This document shows, piece after piece, positions 50,400 through 60,010 of a stretch of 64,000 nt of DNA; position 1 is the first letter of the stretch; each line of letters opens with the position of its first letter. The stretch comes from Sphingomonas abaci (GTDB lineage: Bacteria; Pseudomonadota; Alphaproteobacteria; Sphingomonadales; Sphingomonadaceae). The position numbers were made by a program, and so were the translations under genes. Below the pieces are notes generated by a model that did not search any database, was not told the DNA's origin, and worked only from the letters and a program-made list of their open reading frames with translations. The stretch spans positions 186,001 to 250,000 of the forward strand of contig NZ_JACHNY010000006.1 in the NCBI RefSeq assembly GCF_014199625.1. The letters are read 5' to 3'.

Positions 50400-51629
50400 T
50401 CAGGCCCCGAACAGCCGGCCGCGTTCGGTCAGCGCGACGCAGGCGAGCGCGATCATGCCCGTCACCACGAAACCCGCCACCATCGGCGCGGTGGAGCCGT
50501 CGAACGCCTGGCCGATCACCGCCCCGATCAGCACCCCGCCGGTGATCATGATGAAGCCCTGCACGCTCGACGCGGTGCCGGCGATCGCGCCCATATTCTC
50601 CATCGCCATTGCCGAGAAGTTCGAATTGGCGAGACCGAAGCTCGCCATGGTCAGCGCCTGCAGCACCGCGAAGGTCAGGATCGCCTCATGGCCCAGCTCG
50701 ACCAGCAGCAGGTGCAGGCCCGACAGCAAAATCAGCGCGACCGTCGCCGAATGGGCGATGCGCCGCGTGCCCAGCCGCATCACGATGCGCGCGTTGAGCA
50801 GGTTCGCGGCCGCCATCGTCGCCGCCGTCCCCGCGAACACCGCGGCCAGCAGCGAGGGGTGGTGGAACACGTCGAACATGATCTGCTGAACCGAATTCAG
50901 GTAGCCATAGAGGCTGCCGGTCAGCATCGTCGCCGCCAGCGTATAGCCGATCGAGGCCCGATCGGTCAGTGCCTGTGCCCAGCCCGACAGAATGCGGCGC
51001 GGATGGATCGGCAGGGTCGCCTCGGCCGTCAGCGTCTCGGGCAGGCGGAACGCGATCCAGGCGAGCAGCAGCGCGGCCGTGCCCGCGATCACCCAGAAGA
51101 TCGTCCGCCAGCTGCCGAACAGCAGGACGAGCTGCCCGACCGTCGGCGCCAGGATGGGCACCACCATGAACACCATGAAGGCGATCGACATCACCCGCGC
51201 CATCGCCCGGCCATGGTAGCAGTCGCGCACCAGCGCCACGGTCGCGATGCGCGTCGCCGCCACCGTCGCGCCGCCCGCCAGCCGCGCCGCGATCAGCAGC
51301 GGATAGCTCGCCGACACCGCGGCCAGCGCATTGGCGACGATATAGGCGGCGATCGCCCAGAGCAGCACGCGCCGCCGACCATAGCGATCGACCAGCGGGC
51401 CGTGCACCAGATGCGCCACGCCGAACCCGCCCAGGAAGGCGGCCACCACGAACTGCCGGTCATTCTCGCTCGCCACGTGCAGCGCCTCGCCGATCGCCGG
51501 CAGCGCGGGCAGCATCGCGTCGGTGCCGAGCGCGCCAAGCGCCATGAGCGCGGCGACAAGCGCGACGAACTCGACGAAGCCGATCGGTGCGCCCGGCAGG
51601 GCGGGTGCGGGCTGGTCCTGTGCGGTCAT
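50400..51629 (-). CDS. Bcr/CflA-family multidrug efflux MFS transporter
   Basis: 409 residues from the ATG at 51629, with 12 hydrophobic segments. DAMLPALPAIGEALHVASENDRQFV and LVDRYGRRRVLLWAIAAYI are the Bcr/CflA motifs A1 and B. A further IARYCHGRAMARVMSIAF-like element is present near residue 140 (RDCYHGRAMARVMSI). It exports drugs such as bicyclomycin by proton antiport. Divergent from the dioxygenase gene. Confidence 0.9.
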   Translation of the reverse strand: MTAQDQPAPALPGAPIGFVEFVALVAALMALGALGTDAMLPALPAIGEALHVASENDRQFVVAAFLGGFGVAHLVHGPLVDRYGRRRVLLWAIAAYIVANALAAVSASYPLLIAARLAGGATVAATRIATVALVRDCYHGRAMARVMSIAFMVFMVVPILAPTVGQLVLLFGSWRTIFWVIAGTAALLLAWIAFRLPETLTAEATLPIHPRRILSGWAQALTDRASIGYTLAATMLTGSLYGYLNSVQQIMFDVFHHPSLLAAVFAGTAATMAAANLLNARIVMRLGTRRIAHSATVALILLSGLHLLLVELGHEAILTFAVLQALTMASFGLANSNFSAMAMENMGAIAGTASSVQGFIMITGGVLIGAVIGQAFDGSTAPMVAGFVVTGMIALACVALTERGRLFGA

Positions 51630-51734
51630 GATCCCGGCCCCTAGCCGCTTCGGCGCGGGCGCGCCATTACCGGCCTTGCCCTTTCGCCGGCCCCGCCGAG
51701 GCGATATGTTGCCGGAATAGAAGAGGACATTTGC

Positions 51735-52703
51735 ATGCTGGATACCCCCTCCACCGCCGGTCCGGCGGCGGTGCCGACGCTCAGCCTCGCCGATCAGGCG
51801 CGCGACCCGCAGGGCTTCGCGACCGCGTTCGGCGACTCGTTCAAGCGCTTCGGCTTCGCGATCGTCGCCGATCACGGCGTGCCGCAGCCGCTGATCGACC
51901 GTGCCTGGGCGGAGACCGAGGCGCTGTTCGCGCTGCCCGACGACGAGAAGCGCGACTATCACCAGCTGGGCGGCGGCGGCGCGCGCGGTTACACCCCGTT
52001 CAAGACCGAGATCGCCAAGGACGCGCGCCATGTCGACCTGAAGGAATTCTGGCATGTCGGCCGCGAACTGCCCGCTGGGCACCGCTATGCCGACGTCATG
52101 GCCCCCAATATCTGGCCGAGCCGACCCGAGGGGTTCCGCGACACGTTCGTCGAGCTGTTCGCCGCCTTCGATCAGGCCGGCGACCGACTGTTGTCGGCGA
52201 TCGCGCGCTATCTGGGTCTGGCGCCCGACTGGTTCGACCCGGCGGTGAAGGACGGCAACAGCGTGTTGCGCCTGCTCCATTATCCTCCCATTCCAGCCGA
52301 CGCGGAAGGGGTGCGGGCCGGTGCGCATGAGGATATCAACCTCATCACCCTGCTGCTCGGCGCCGAAGAGGCTGGACTGGAACTGCTCGACCGCGACACC
52401 GGCCGCTGGCTGGCGATCAAGCCGCCCGAGGGCGCGATGGTCGTCAATGTCGGTGACATGCTGCAACGGCTGACCAATCATGTCCTGCCTTCGACCACGC
52501 ACCGCGTCGTCAATCCCCCGCCGGAGCGGCGCGGCCATTCGCGCTATTCCATGCCCTTCTTCCTCCATCCCGCGCCCGATTTTCTGATCGAGACGCTGCC
52601 GCAGACGATCACGGCGGCGAACCCGAACCGCTATCCGACTCCGATCACCGCGCATGACTATCTGTATGAGCGGCTGGTCGAGATCGGGCTGATCAAGAAG
52701 TGA
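51735..52703 (+). CDS. Isopenicillin-N-synthase-like 2-oxoglutarate/Fe(II) dioxygenase
   Basis: 322 residues. The DIOX_N domain covers about residues 1-120 (FGFAIVADHGVPQPLIDRAWAETEALFALPDDEKRDY). The double-stranded beta helix has the HxD...H iron triad in GAHEDINLITLLLGAE and STTHRVVNPP, and the 2-oxoglutarate-binding Arg in RYSMPFFLHP. The family hydroxylates or desaturates diverse small molecules. Four-base overlap (GTGA) with the MBL-fold gene indicates shared expression. Substrate unknown. Confidence 0.88.
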   Translation: MLDTPSTAGPAAVPTLSLADQARDPQGFATAFGDSFKRFGFAIVADHGVPQPLIDRAWAETEALFALPDDEKRDYHQLGGGGARGYTPFKTEIAKDARHVDLKEFWHVGRELPAGHRYADVMAPNIWPSRPEGFRDTFVELFAAFDQAGDRLLSAIARYLGLAPDWFDPAVKDGNSVLRLLHYPPIPADAEGVRAGAHEDINLITLLLGAEEAGLELLDRDTGRWLAIKPPEGAMVVNVGDMLQRLTNHVLPSTTHRVVNPPPERRGHSRYSMPFFLHPAPDFLIETLPQTITAANPNRYPTPITAHDYLYERLVEIGLIKK

Positions 52704-53848
52704 CCCGGTTCGTCGGTCGGGCGCGGCTCGCCGTGTTGCCGCTCCTGACCGGCGGCTGCGCAGCGATCGACCTGTCGCAGGTGCCGCGCAGCGACCATTT
52801 CAACGGGCAGCGCTTCGTCAATCCCGACGGGGTCCATGGCAAGGTCGGCGAGCGCAACCAAGGGCCGCTGGCGCTGCTCGAACATCTGCTGGAGCCGCCC
52901 TATCACAGCTGGCCCAAGGTCGTGCCGGTGACCCCTGCCGTGCCCGCGCGCCGCGTCGAGGGGCAGGCGATGCAGGTCACCTGGGTCGGCCATGCCAGCG
53001 TGCTGGTGCAGACCCAGGGCCTCAACATCCTGACCGACCCGGTCTGGGCCGAGCGCGCCTCGCCGGTGCGGTTCGCCGGGGTCAAGCGGGTCCGCGCGCC
53101 AGGCATCCGGTTGGCCGACCTGCCGCCTATCGACCTCATTCTGCTCAGCCACGATCATTTCGACCATCTCGACATCGGCACGCTGGGCCGGCTCTGGCGG
53201 CGCGACCGGCCGCTGATCGTGACCGGGCTCGGCAACGACCAGATCCTGCGGCGCTACGGCATCCGCTCGACCGCGCGCGACTGGGGCGGGCGGGTCGCGG
53301 TACGGCCGGGGATCGACGTGCTGCTCGACCGCGCCCATCATTGGAGCCAATATCGTCCCGGCGACCGCAACAAGACGCTGTGGACCGGCTTCACCGTGAC
53401 GCTGCCCGGCGGCAATCTCTATTATGCCGGCGACACCGGTGAGGGCGACATGCGCTGGGCGGTCGAGGCGCGGGCGCACGGCCCCGTCCGGTTGGCGCTG
53501 CTGCCGATCGGTGCCTACCATTTCACCGGCGGCGCGACCGACAACCATATCGGCCCGGTTCAGGCGGTCACCGCCTTCCAGCAGCTCGGCGCCGCTTGGG
53601 CGTTGGGCGTGCATTGGGGCACGTTCGAGCTGACCTCCGAGGGAATCGACCAGCCCCGCGACGTGCTGCGCCAGACGCTCGCCGAGCGGCGGATCGGCGC
53701 CGATCGATTCCGGGCGACCGAGGCGGGGGCCATCTGGACGGTGGGTGACATGTCCGTCACCGATCGGGCCGCCATGGCACCAAATCGCAATCGGTTCGTT
53801 CCTGCACCGCAACAGCCTTCCGTTCCGAAGGCGCTATCAGGAGCGTGA
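52700..53848 (+). CDS. MBL-fold metallohydrolase, NAPE-PLD-like
   Basis: 382 residues from a GTG at 52700. A hydrophobic N-terminus with LLTGGCAA near residue 20 could be a lipoprotein signal, although the lipobox is not canonical. The metallo-beta-lactamase fold has VTWVGHASVLVQTQGLNILTDPVW and the metal motif LLSHDHFDHLD (HxHxDH), then YYAGDTGEGD and LPIGAYHFTGGATDN. These features match N-acyl-phosphatidylethanolamine phospholipase D-like (UlaG/YtnP-type) proteins, which hydrolyse phospholipid or phosphodiester substrates. It follows the dioxygenase gene. Confidence 0.87.
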   Translation: MTRFVGRARLAVLPLLTGGCAAIDLSQVPRSDHFNGQRFVNPDGVHGKVGERNQGPLALLEHLLEPPYHSWPKVVPVTPAVPARRVEGQAMQVTWVGHASVLVQTQGLNILTDPVWAERASPVRFAGVKRVRAPGIRLADLPPIDLILLSHDHFDHLDIGTLGRLWRRDRPLIVTGLGNDQILRRYGIRSTARDWGGRVAVRPGIDVLLDRAHHWSQYRPGDRNKTLWTGFTVTLPGGNLYYAGDTGEGDMRWAVEARAHGPVRLALLPIGAYHFTGGATDNHIGPVQAVTAFQQLGAAWALGVHWGTFELTSEGIDQPRDVLRQTLAERRIGADRFRATEAGAIWTVGDMSVTDRAAMAPNRNRFVPAPQQPSVPKALSGA

Positions 53849-53850
53849 GC

Positions 53851-54132
53851 ATGAACACCACCACCTTCTCCGGTCAGGCCCAGGACCTCGGCGGCAACGT
53901 CAAGGAAGCGATCGGCACCGCCACCGGTGACCAGTCGCTGAAGAATGAAGGTTTGGCGGATCAGCTCGCCGGCAACGCCAAGCAGCTCGCGGGTTCGGCG
54001 AAGGACGCGATCGCCAATCCCGGCCCGCTCGTCGACAAGGCCAAGGGCTTCGCGCAGGCGCGCCCCTGGGCGACCGCAGCGCTGGCCGGCGTGGTCGGCC
54101 TGGCGGTGCTGAACACCCTGCGCGGCAAGTAA
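53851..54132 (+). CDS. CsbD-family stress-related protein
   Basis: 93 residues from the ATG at 53851, eight bases after AGGAG. The CsbD-like part (GQAQDLGGNVKEAIGTATGDQSLKNEGLADQLAGNAKQLAGSAKD) is followed by a membrane segment near the C-terminus (WATAALAGVVGLAVLNTL). CsbD proteins are induced by general stress; the role is unclear. Three bases after the MBL-fold gene, so probably the third gene of that operon. Confidence 0.8.
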   Translation: MNTTTFSGQAQDLGGNVKEAIGTATGDQSLKNEGLADQLAGNAKQLAGSAKDAIANPGPLVDKAKGFAQARPWATAALAGVVGLAVLNTLRGK

Positions 54133-54169
54133 GCGGCTGTTGGCAAAGGCTTCGGCCGAGTCGATGCCT

Positions 54170-54211
54170 GGCGACGCCGGTCGGTTCCCACGGGAGCCGG
54201 CCGGCGTTGCC
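54170..54211. terminator. Long perfect-type stem-loop after the csbD-like gene
   Basis: A 20-base-pair stem (17 Watson-Crick pairs, three G-T wobbles) encloses a 2-base loop, running 54170-54189 and 54192-54211. It starts 37 bases after the stop codon. No T run follows. It is probably an RNA terminator or processing signal, but may also be a mobile or dispersed palindrome. Confidence 0.55.
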
Positions 54212-54507
54212 TATGTGCGGGGCGCGTGCTTCCGTCGCTCCCGATTTCGACAATGGATAGGCCGCCGCGCTGGTCGGTCGCCGCTCCATGATCCACCTCG
54301 GCGAAGGCAGCACCTATGAGAGGGGCGGCAGTCCACTTCCACTAGCCTTCACCCTGGCGGAGGCGGCGTTCAGTGACGAACCGGCCTTCCTCTCTGACCA
54401 GTCGCCTGCGCCGGGACGGTCAGCGGAAGGGCGAAAACCTCCCTTTCCGGTCATGAGCTCGAGACAAGCGTCCGCTCGGCGTCACGACCCCGCATGCACC
54501 CACGCCC
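54212..54507. other. Gap between csbD-like and M20 genes
   Basis: About 300 bases between convergent genes, without a gene that has a ribosome-binding site or coding bias. No RNA gene or repeat recognised apart from the stem-loop upstream. Confidence 0.4.
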
Positions 54508-55737
54508 TTAATCGAACCCCCGCTCCAGGAACCGCGTCGCCGTCGCGCAGTGCATCGCGACGCCGCGCGCCATCACCCGCTCGTCCAGCGTCATGCGCGT
54601 GTTGTGGAGCGGTGGGTTGGTCATGGGGTCGCTGCCCTCCGGCGCCGCGCCGATAAAGGCGAAGGCGCCCGGCACCGCGCGCAGCACATAGGAGAAATCC
54701 TCCGCGCCCATCATCGGCTTGGGCATGGTCTGCCAGCCGCCCTCGCCAAACAGACCGGTCGCCACGGCCTCTTGCAGCGCGCTTGCGCGCGGGTCGTTGG
54801 CGGTGACCGGATAGCCGGCGTCGATCCACGCCTCGGCGGTGCAGCCATGCGCGGCGGCGATGTGCTCGACGATCCGCTTGAACGCAGCCTGGCATTGCAT
54901 TCGCGTCGCCTCCGACAAGGTGCGCAGCGTTCCGAGCAAGGTCGCCTCGCCCGGCACGACGTTATGCGCGGTGCCCGCCTGGATCTTGGTGATCGACAGC
55001 ACCGCCGGGTCGGTGACCGCCACCTGCCGCGCGACATAGACCTGGAGCGCAGTGACGATCTCGCAGGCCACGGGGATCGGATCGAGACCTTCATGCGGCA
55101 TGGCGGCATGGCCGCCGCGACCGATGATCCGCGCATGGAGCGTATCCGCCGAGGCCATGATCGTCCCCGGCCGCCCGACCACAAGGCCGGAGGGCGCGTT
55201 GGGCGAGATGTGAAGCGCGAAAGCGGCATCGGGCGCGGGATCGACGAGCAGCCCGTCCTCGATCATGAAGCGCGCGCCGTGATAGCCCTCCTCGCCCGGC
55301 TGGAACATGAAGACGACCGTGCCGGCAAGCGCATCGCGCCGCGCCGACAACGCCTTGGCCGCGCCGACCAGCATTGCGGTGTGCGTGTCGTGGCCGCAGG
55401 CATGCATCCGCCCGTCGATCGTGCTGGCGAAGGGCAGCCCGGTCTCCTCGGTCATTGGCAGCGCGTCCATGTCGCCGCGGAGCAGCACGGTGCGCGCGTT
55501 ACTGCCCGGCCCCGTGCCCGCCGCCCCGCCACGCAGGATCGCGACGAACCCGGTGGTCGAACTGCCCTCGCGAATTTCCAGCGGCAGGCCGGCGAGCGCC
55601 GCCTTGATCTTGGCGCTGGTCAACGGGCAGTGGAGGCCGATTTCCGGTTCGGCATGGATGGCGCGGCGCAGCGCGACGACCTCGTCGAACACCGCCTCCG
55701 CCGCCGCGTCCCAGCTTAGGCTGTCTCCGTCCAACAT
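54508..55737 (-). CDS. M20-family amidohydrolase
   Basis: 409 residues from the ATG at 55737, five bases after GGAGG; an ATG four codons upstream has no such site. The peptidase M20 metal site is GRMHACGHDTHTAMLVGAAKAL, FMFQPGEEGYHGARFMIEDG and a late HNTRMTLDE, and the dimerisation domain includes GRGGHAAMPHEGLDP. This is the carboxypeptidase/aminoacylase group (hippurate hydrolase-like). It removes acyl groups from amino acids or related compounds. It lies 14 bases downstream of the HerA-like ATPase gene. Confidence 0.9.
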   Translation of the reverse strand: MLDGDSLSWDAAAEAVFDEVVALRRAIHAEPEIGLHCPLTSAKIKAALAGLPLEIREGSSTTGFVAILRGGAAGTGPGSNARTVLLRGDMDALPMTEETGLPFASTIDGRMHACGHDTHTAMLVGAAKALSARRDALAGTVVFMFQPGEEGYHGARFMIEDGLLVDPAPDAAFALHISPNAPSGLVVGRPGTIMASADTLHARIIGRGGHAAMPHEGLDPIPVACEIVTALQVYVARQVAVTDPAVLSITKIQAGTAHNVVPGEATLLGTLRTLSEATRMQCQAAFKRIVEHIAAAHGCTAEAWIDAGYPVTANDPRASALQEAVATGLFGEGGWQTMPKPMMGAEDFSYVLRAVPGAFAFIGAAPEGSDPMTNPPLHNTRMTLDERVMARGVAMHCATATRFLERGFD

Positions 55738-55751
55738 CTTCGCCTCCATGC

Positions 55752-57359
55752 TTATCCGCGGAACAATCCGCCCAATACACCGCGTGCGATCTGTCCGATC
55801 AAGCCGCCCGAATCACTTTTCCGGCCGCCCCGGGTGCCGAACACCTGTCGGCCGATCTCGTTCGCCACCTGCCGGCCGATCGAGGACGAAGCGGAGCGCA
55901 TCGCCGAATTGGCTGCCTTGGCCCAGGGGGAAGCCGCCGACTCCCGCTCCGCCGCGCGCCGCGCCTGCACCGCCTCGCGCGCGGCGCGCGCGGCATCGCG
56001 TTGGCGCACGGCGTCCGCCTTGGCCTCCTCCCCTTGCGCCTTGGCGGCGGCGGCGGAGGCGGCGGCTTCCTCGGTCTTGGCCGCCAGCATCTCCTCGGCG
56101 GATTCGCGATCGACCGCCACATCATAGCGGTCGCCGATCGCATCGGTTCCGATCAACACCTTGCGCTCATCGGGCGTCACCGGCCCGACCCGGCTGGAGG
56201 GCGGACGGATCAGCGTGCGCTCGACCGGAGAGGGCGAGCCGTCCGCCTGGAGCAGCGACACCAGCGCCTCGCCGACCTTCAGCTCGGTGATCGCGTTCGC
56301 CACGTCGACGCCCGGATTGGCGCGAAAGGTGGTGGCCGCCGCGCGCACCGCCGCCTGATCGCGCGGGGTGAAGGCGCGCAGGGCATGCTGCACGCGGTTG
56401 CCGAGCTGGCCTGCGACGCTGTCGGGAATGTCGATCGGATTCTGGGTGATGAAATAGAGGCCGACGCCCTTGGAGCGGATCAGCCGCACCACCTGCTCGA
56501 TCTTGTCGAGCAGCGCCTTGGGCGCATCGTCGAACAGCAGGTGCGCCTCGTCGAAGAAGAAGGCGAGCACCGGCTTGTCGGGGTCGCCCACCTCCGGCAA
56601 CTGCTCGAACAGCTCGCTCATCAGCCATAGCAGAAAGGTGGAGTAGAGTTTCGGACTGGCCATCAGCCTGTCTGCCGCCAGGATGTTGACCACACCCTGC
56701 CCCCGATCGTCCAAGGCGATCAGGTCGGTCAGCGCCAGCGCCGGCTCGCCGAAGAAATGCTCCGCCCCCTGGCTGCGCAACTGGAGCAACGCGCGCTGGA
56801 TCGCGCCGATCGACTGTTTGCTGACATTGCCGTAGCGGGTCGACAGTTCCGCCGCCCGTTCGGCGCAATGCGCCAGCATCGCCTGGAGGTCGTCCAGGTC
56901 GAGCAGCAGCAGCCCCTCCTCGTCGGCGACATGGAAGGCGATGGTCATCACCCCCTCCTGCACGTCGTTCAGGTCCATCAGCCGCGACAGCAGCAGCGGC
57001 CCCATCTCGCTGACGGTGGTGCGGACCGGATGGCCCTGTTGCCCGAACAGATCCCAGAACTGCACCGGCATGGCGCGATAGGCCCAATCGGTGAAGCCGA
57101 TCTCCGCCGCCCGCGCCGCGAACGCCTCATGCGTCCGGGCGGTGGCGGACCCGGCCATGGCAAGGCCGGATAAGTCGCCCTTCACATCCGCGACGAAGCA
57201 CGGCACGCCCGCCGCCGAGAAGCCCTCGACGATGCCTTGAAGGGTCACGGTCTTGCCGGTGCCGGTCGCGCCCGCGATCAGCCCGTGGCGATTGGCACGC
57301 TTCAAGTCGAGCCGCTGCGACTGGCCGCCGCCCAGGCCGATGAAGATGCCGTCCGTCAT
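55752..57359 (-). CDS. HerA/DUF853-family ATPase
   Basis: 535 residues. Walker A is [17 protein letters not shown] near the N-terminus, Walker [17 protein letters not shown], and sensor-like [33 protein letters not shown]. The family contains HerA-type hexameric helicases and YjgR-like proteins. The C-terminal 130 residues are Ala/Arg/Glu-rich coiled coil ([38 protein letters not shown]), ending in a Gly-rich tail. Its role in the cell is not established. First gene before the M20 gene. Confidence 0.87.
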   Translation of the reverse strand: MTDGIFIGLGGGQSQRLDLKRANRHGLIAGATGTGKTVTLQGIVEGFSAAGVPCFVADVKGDLSGLAMAGSATARTHEAFAARAAEIGFTDWAYRAMPVQFWDLFGQQGHPVRTTVSEMGPLLLSRLMDLNDVQEGVMTIAFHVADEEGLLLLDLDDLQAMLAHCAERAAELSTRYGNVSKQSIGAIQRALLQLRSQGAEHFFGEPALALTDLIALDDRGQGVVNILAADRLMASPKLYSTFLLWLMSELFEQLPEVGDPDKPVLAFFFDEAHLLFDDAPKALLDKIEQVVRLIRSKGVGLYFITQNPIDIPDSVAGQLGNRVQHALRAFTPRDQAAVRAAATTFRANPGVDVANAITELKVGEALVSLLQADGSPSPVERTLIRPPSSRVGPVTPDERKVLIGTDAIGDRYDVAVDRESAEEMLAAKTEEAAASAAAAKAQGEEAKADAVRQRDAARAAREAVQARRAAERESAASPWAKAANSAMRSASSSIGRQVANEIGRQVFGTRGGRKSDSGGLIGQIARGVLGGLFRG

Positions 57360-57441
57360 GCCTGTCTTCCTGTCACGGGCGTTGGTGGGAGGTGATCCTA
57401 GAACGTCCGCCGGACAAGTTGAAGCATCACAAACACCAAAC

Positions 57442-57472
57442 GGGGCCGCCGTCCCGATCGGACGACGGCCCC
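57442..57472 (-). terminator. Terminator of the hflKC-degP unit
   Basis: A 13-pair stem (one C-A mismatch) is followed on the reverse strand by GTTTGGTGTTTG. It lies 25 bases after the degP stop. Confidence 0.75.
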
Positions 57473-57497
57473 GCCATGGTCGCTTTGGAGCGGGATA

Positions 57498-59036
57498 TCA
57501 GCCCTTCAGCTTGACCGGGATGAAGTTGCTGACCCGCTGGCGCGTGATCTGCAACAGAACGGTGTCGCGCCCCGCCGACTTGGCCGCCGTGACCGCCGCG
57601 GCGACTTCGGCGACGGTGCGGACCGGCGTGCCGTTGATCGACTGGATCACGTCACCGCGCTTCAGCTTCTGCCCGGCATCGCTCGACGGATCGACCGCCG
57701 CCACGACCACGCCTTGAACGGTCGCATCGACGCCAACCGCGCGGGCGATCCCCGGGGTCAGCGGCTGCACCGCCAGGCCGAGCGGATTGCCGCTCGCGGG
57801 TGCCGTAGTGGCGGCATCGTCGTCGCCGTCATCGTCACCGCCAAAGCCGTCCGCGCCACCGTTGATCTCGGCGGCGAGCTGCTCCTGGGTCGGCCGTGCG
57901 GCGACCGCGACATTAACGGTTGTCGGCTTGCCGCCGCGGATCACCCCCAGGCGTGCGGTCTGGCCGGGATCGATATTGGCGACCAGATAGGATAGCGTCT
58001 GGTCGGGCGTCACCGCCTGGCCGTTGACCTCGGTCACCACGTCGCCGGCGCGCAGGCCGCCCTTGGCCGCCGGCCCGCCGGCGGTCACGCCCGCGATCAC
58101 CTGGCCCCGGTTCTTGGGCAGGCCGAGCGCCGAGGCGACATCGCCGTTCACCTCCGGCCCGAGCTGCACGCCCAGATAGCCGCGCTTGATCGGCTCGCCC
58201 TTCATCAGCGTGGCGATGATCGGCTTGGCCTCTTCCGCCGGGATGGCGAAGCCGATGCCGATATTGCCGCCGCCCTGCGAGCCCAGGATCTGCGAGTTGA
58301 TGCCGATGACGTTGCCGTTCAGATCGAACATCGGGCCGCCGCTATTGCCTTGATTGATCGCGGCATCGGTCTGGATGAAGCGGTCGTTGGCGCCGCCCTG
58401 CCCGGTCACGCGGTGCACGGCGGAGACGATGCCGGCGGTCACGGTGCCGCCCAGGCCAAACGGGTTGCCAATCGCCACCACCCAGTCGCCGACGCGGGTG
58501 CGCGAGCTGTCGCCCCATTTCACGAAGGGCAGGTTGGTCGCGTTGATCTTCAGCAGCGCCAGGTCCGAATCCGGATCGCGGCCGATCAGCTTGGCGGTAT
58601 ATTCCTTGCGGTCCGGCAGGATGACCGTGATCGACTCCACCTGTGCGCCGCGCGCGCCCGGCGCCACCACGTGATTGTTGGTCACGATATAGCCATCGGG
58701 CGAGATGATGAAGCCCGAACCCAGCGACTGGCCCTCGCGCTTCACCGGCGCGCCGCCACCGCCGCCGCCACCGAACAGGTCGGCGAAGGGTGTGCCCGCG
58801 AAGGGATTGGCCTGGGTCTGCTGGACGATCGTCTGCTTGGTCGAGATGTTGACCACCGCCGGCTGCAGCTTCGCGACCATGTCCGCGAAGCTCATCGGCG
58901 CGCCCGCGCGCGGCGCCGCGGCCTGGATCGCGCCCGGCTCGTTCTGCGCGGTCTGCGCAACGGTCGGCTGCAAGGCCAGGGTGGCGGTCGCGCCGCCGAG
59001 GAGAAGCGCACTGGTAATGGCGTAGGCGTAGCGCAC
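57498..59036 (-). CDS. degP: DegP/HtrA-family (Do) serine protease
   Basis: 512 residues from a GTG at 59036 that opens the signal peptide RYAYAITSALLLGGATATLALQ. Catalytic His122 (TNNHVV), Asp158 (DSDLALL) and Ser232 (GNSGGP) are intact. Two PDZ domains follow (QVIAGVTAGGPAAKGGLRAGDVVTEVNG and VVVAAVDPSSDAGQKLKRGDVIQSINGTPV). A Gly-rich loop near residue 90 is longer than usual. It degrades misfolded periplasmic proteins. The gene follows hflK-hflC, joining membrane and periplasmic quality control in one unit. Confidence 0.95.
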   Translation of the reverse strand: MRYAYAITSALLLGGATATLALQPTVAQTAQNEPGAIQAAAPRAGAPMSFADMVAKLQPAVVNISTKQTIVQQTQANPFAGTPFADLFGGGGGGGAPVKREGQSLGSGFIISPDGYIVTNNHVVAPGARGAQVESITVILPDRKEYTAKLIGRDPDSDLALLKINATNLPFVKWGDSSRTRVGDWVVAIGNPFGLGGTVTAGIVSAVHRVTGQGGANDRFIQTDAAINQGNSGGPMFDLNGNVIGINSQILGSQGGGNIGIGFAIPAEEAKPIIATLMKGEPIKRGYLGVQLGPEVNGDVASALGLPKNRGQVIAGVTAGGPAAKGGLRAGDVVTEVNGQAVTPDQTLSYLVANIDPGQTARLGVIRGGKPTTVNVAVAARPTQEQLAAEINGGADGFGGDDDGDDDAATTAPASGNPLGLAVQPLTPGIARAVGVDATVQGVVVAAVDPSSDAGQKLKRGDVIQSINGTPVRTVAEVAAAVTAAKSAGRDTVLLQITRQRVSNFIPVKLKG

Positions 59037-59143
59037 TGAAGCTAGTTCCTCTCGTTCGTCGTTCGAACCGGGCAATCTATCGCCCAAGATGGCTGAACGA
59101 CGGTTGAATATGAACGGACCGCAAGATCATGGTCGCCCTGCCG

Positions 59144-60010
59144 TCAGCGGCCTCGCCCCTCGAACTCCCGAAGATAGGAATTGTTCGGCGACAGGATGAA
59201 GTTGGTCGAACCCTTCTGATCCGGGGTGCCATCGGCGCCGAAGGTCCGGCGGTACGACTGCATCGCGCGATAGAAGTCATAGAAATCAGCGTCCTGACCG
59301 AAGCTTTGCGCATAGATGCGCGACGCCTGGGCGTCCGCGTCCGCGCGCACGACCTGGGCCTGGCGCTGGCCCTCGGCGGCGATGGTGATCGCCTCCTGCT
59401 GGCGCGCGGTGCGCATCCGGTCGAGCGCGCTCTGCAACGGCGTGCCGTCCGGCAGCTCGGCCTGCTTGATGCGGACGTCGACGATCTCAACGCCATATTG
59501 GCGGGCGCGGCGGTCCAGCCCGGTCTGAATCGCGTCCATCAGCTCGGTGCGCTCGGGCGTGAGCAGCGAGGCGAACGACACCTTGCCCAGCTCGTTGCGC
59601 AGCGTCGAGGCGAAAAGCGGGCGAAGCTGGTTCTCCACGCCCTCCTCGTCACCGGCGGTCGCCAGCATCAGGCGCGGATCGACCACGCGGTAGCGCGCAT
59701 AGGCGTCGACGTTGAGCCGGCGCTGGTCGGTGGACAGGACCTGCGAATTCTCCAGGTCCAGGTTGCGCACCCGCTTGTCGACGCGGACGATCCGGTCGAG
59801 GAACGGCACGCGCACGATCAGCCCCGCCTCGTCCGTCCTCGGCTGGCCGGGCAACGCCGCGCGGTTCACGACACGGATCGGCTGGGCAAGGCGATAGACC
59901 ACCGCCTGCTGCGTCTCCGGCACGATCGCGAAGGTCGCCGCGGCCAGGATCACCAACACCAGGGCGGCGATGCCGAGCGCGATCGGGTTCTTCCAGACGG
60001 GACCGGTCAC
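59144..60010 (-). CDS. hflC: HflC, modulator of FtsH protease
   Basis: 288 residues from a GTG at 60010 overlapping the hflK stop (GTGA). One membrane helix (IALGIAALVLVILAAATFAIV) near the N-terminus is followed by the SPFH/band-7 domain (TQQAVVYRLAQPIRVV, SQVLSTDQRRLNVDAYARYRVVDP) and the HflC-specific region (AFNIYxx-like RIYAQSFGQDADFYDFYRAMQSYRRTF). HflC and HflK form a large cage around FtsH in the inner membrane. Confidence 0.95.
   Translation of the reverse strand: MTGPVWKNPIALGIAALVLVILAAATFAIVPETQQAVVYRLAQPIRVVNRAALPGQPRTDEAGLIVRVPFLDRIVRVDKRVRNLDLENSQVLSTDQRRLNVDAYARYRVVDPRLMLATAGDEEGVENQLRPLFASTLRNELGKVSFASLLTPERTELMDAIQTGLDRRARQYGVEIVDVRIKQAELPDGTPLQSALDRMRTARQQEAITIAAEGQRQAQVVRADADAQASRIYAQSFGQDADFYDFYRAMQSYRRTFGADGTPDQKGSTNFILSPNNSYLREFEGRGR

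Noticed and set aside
53900..54313. Possible reverse-strand gene over the csbD-like region
   Set aside because: No ribosome-binding site, and it crosses the csbD-like gene and the long stem-loop.
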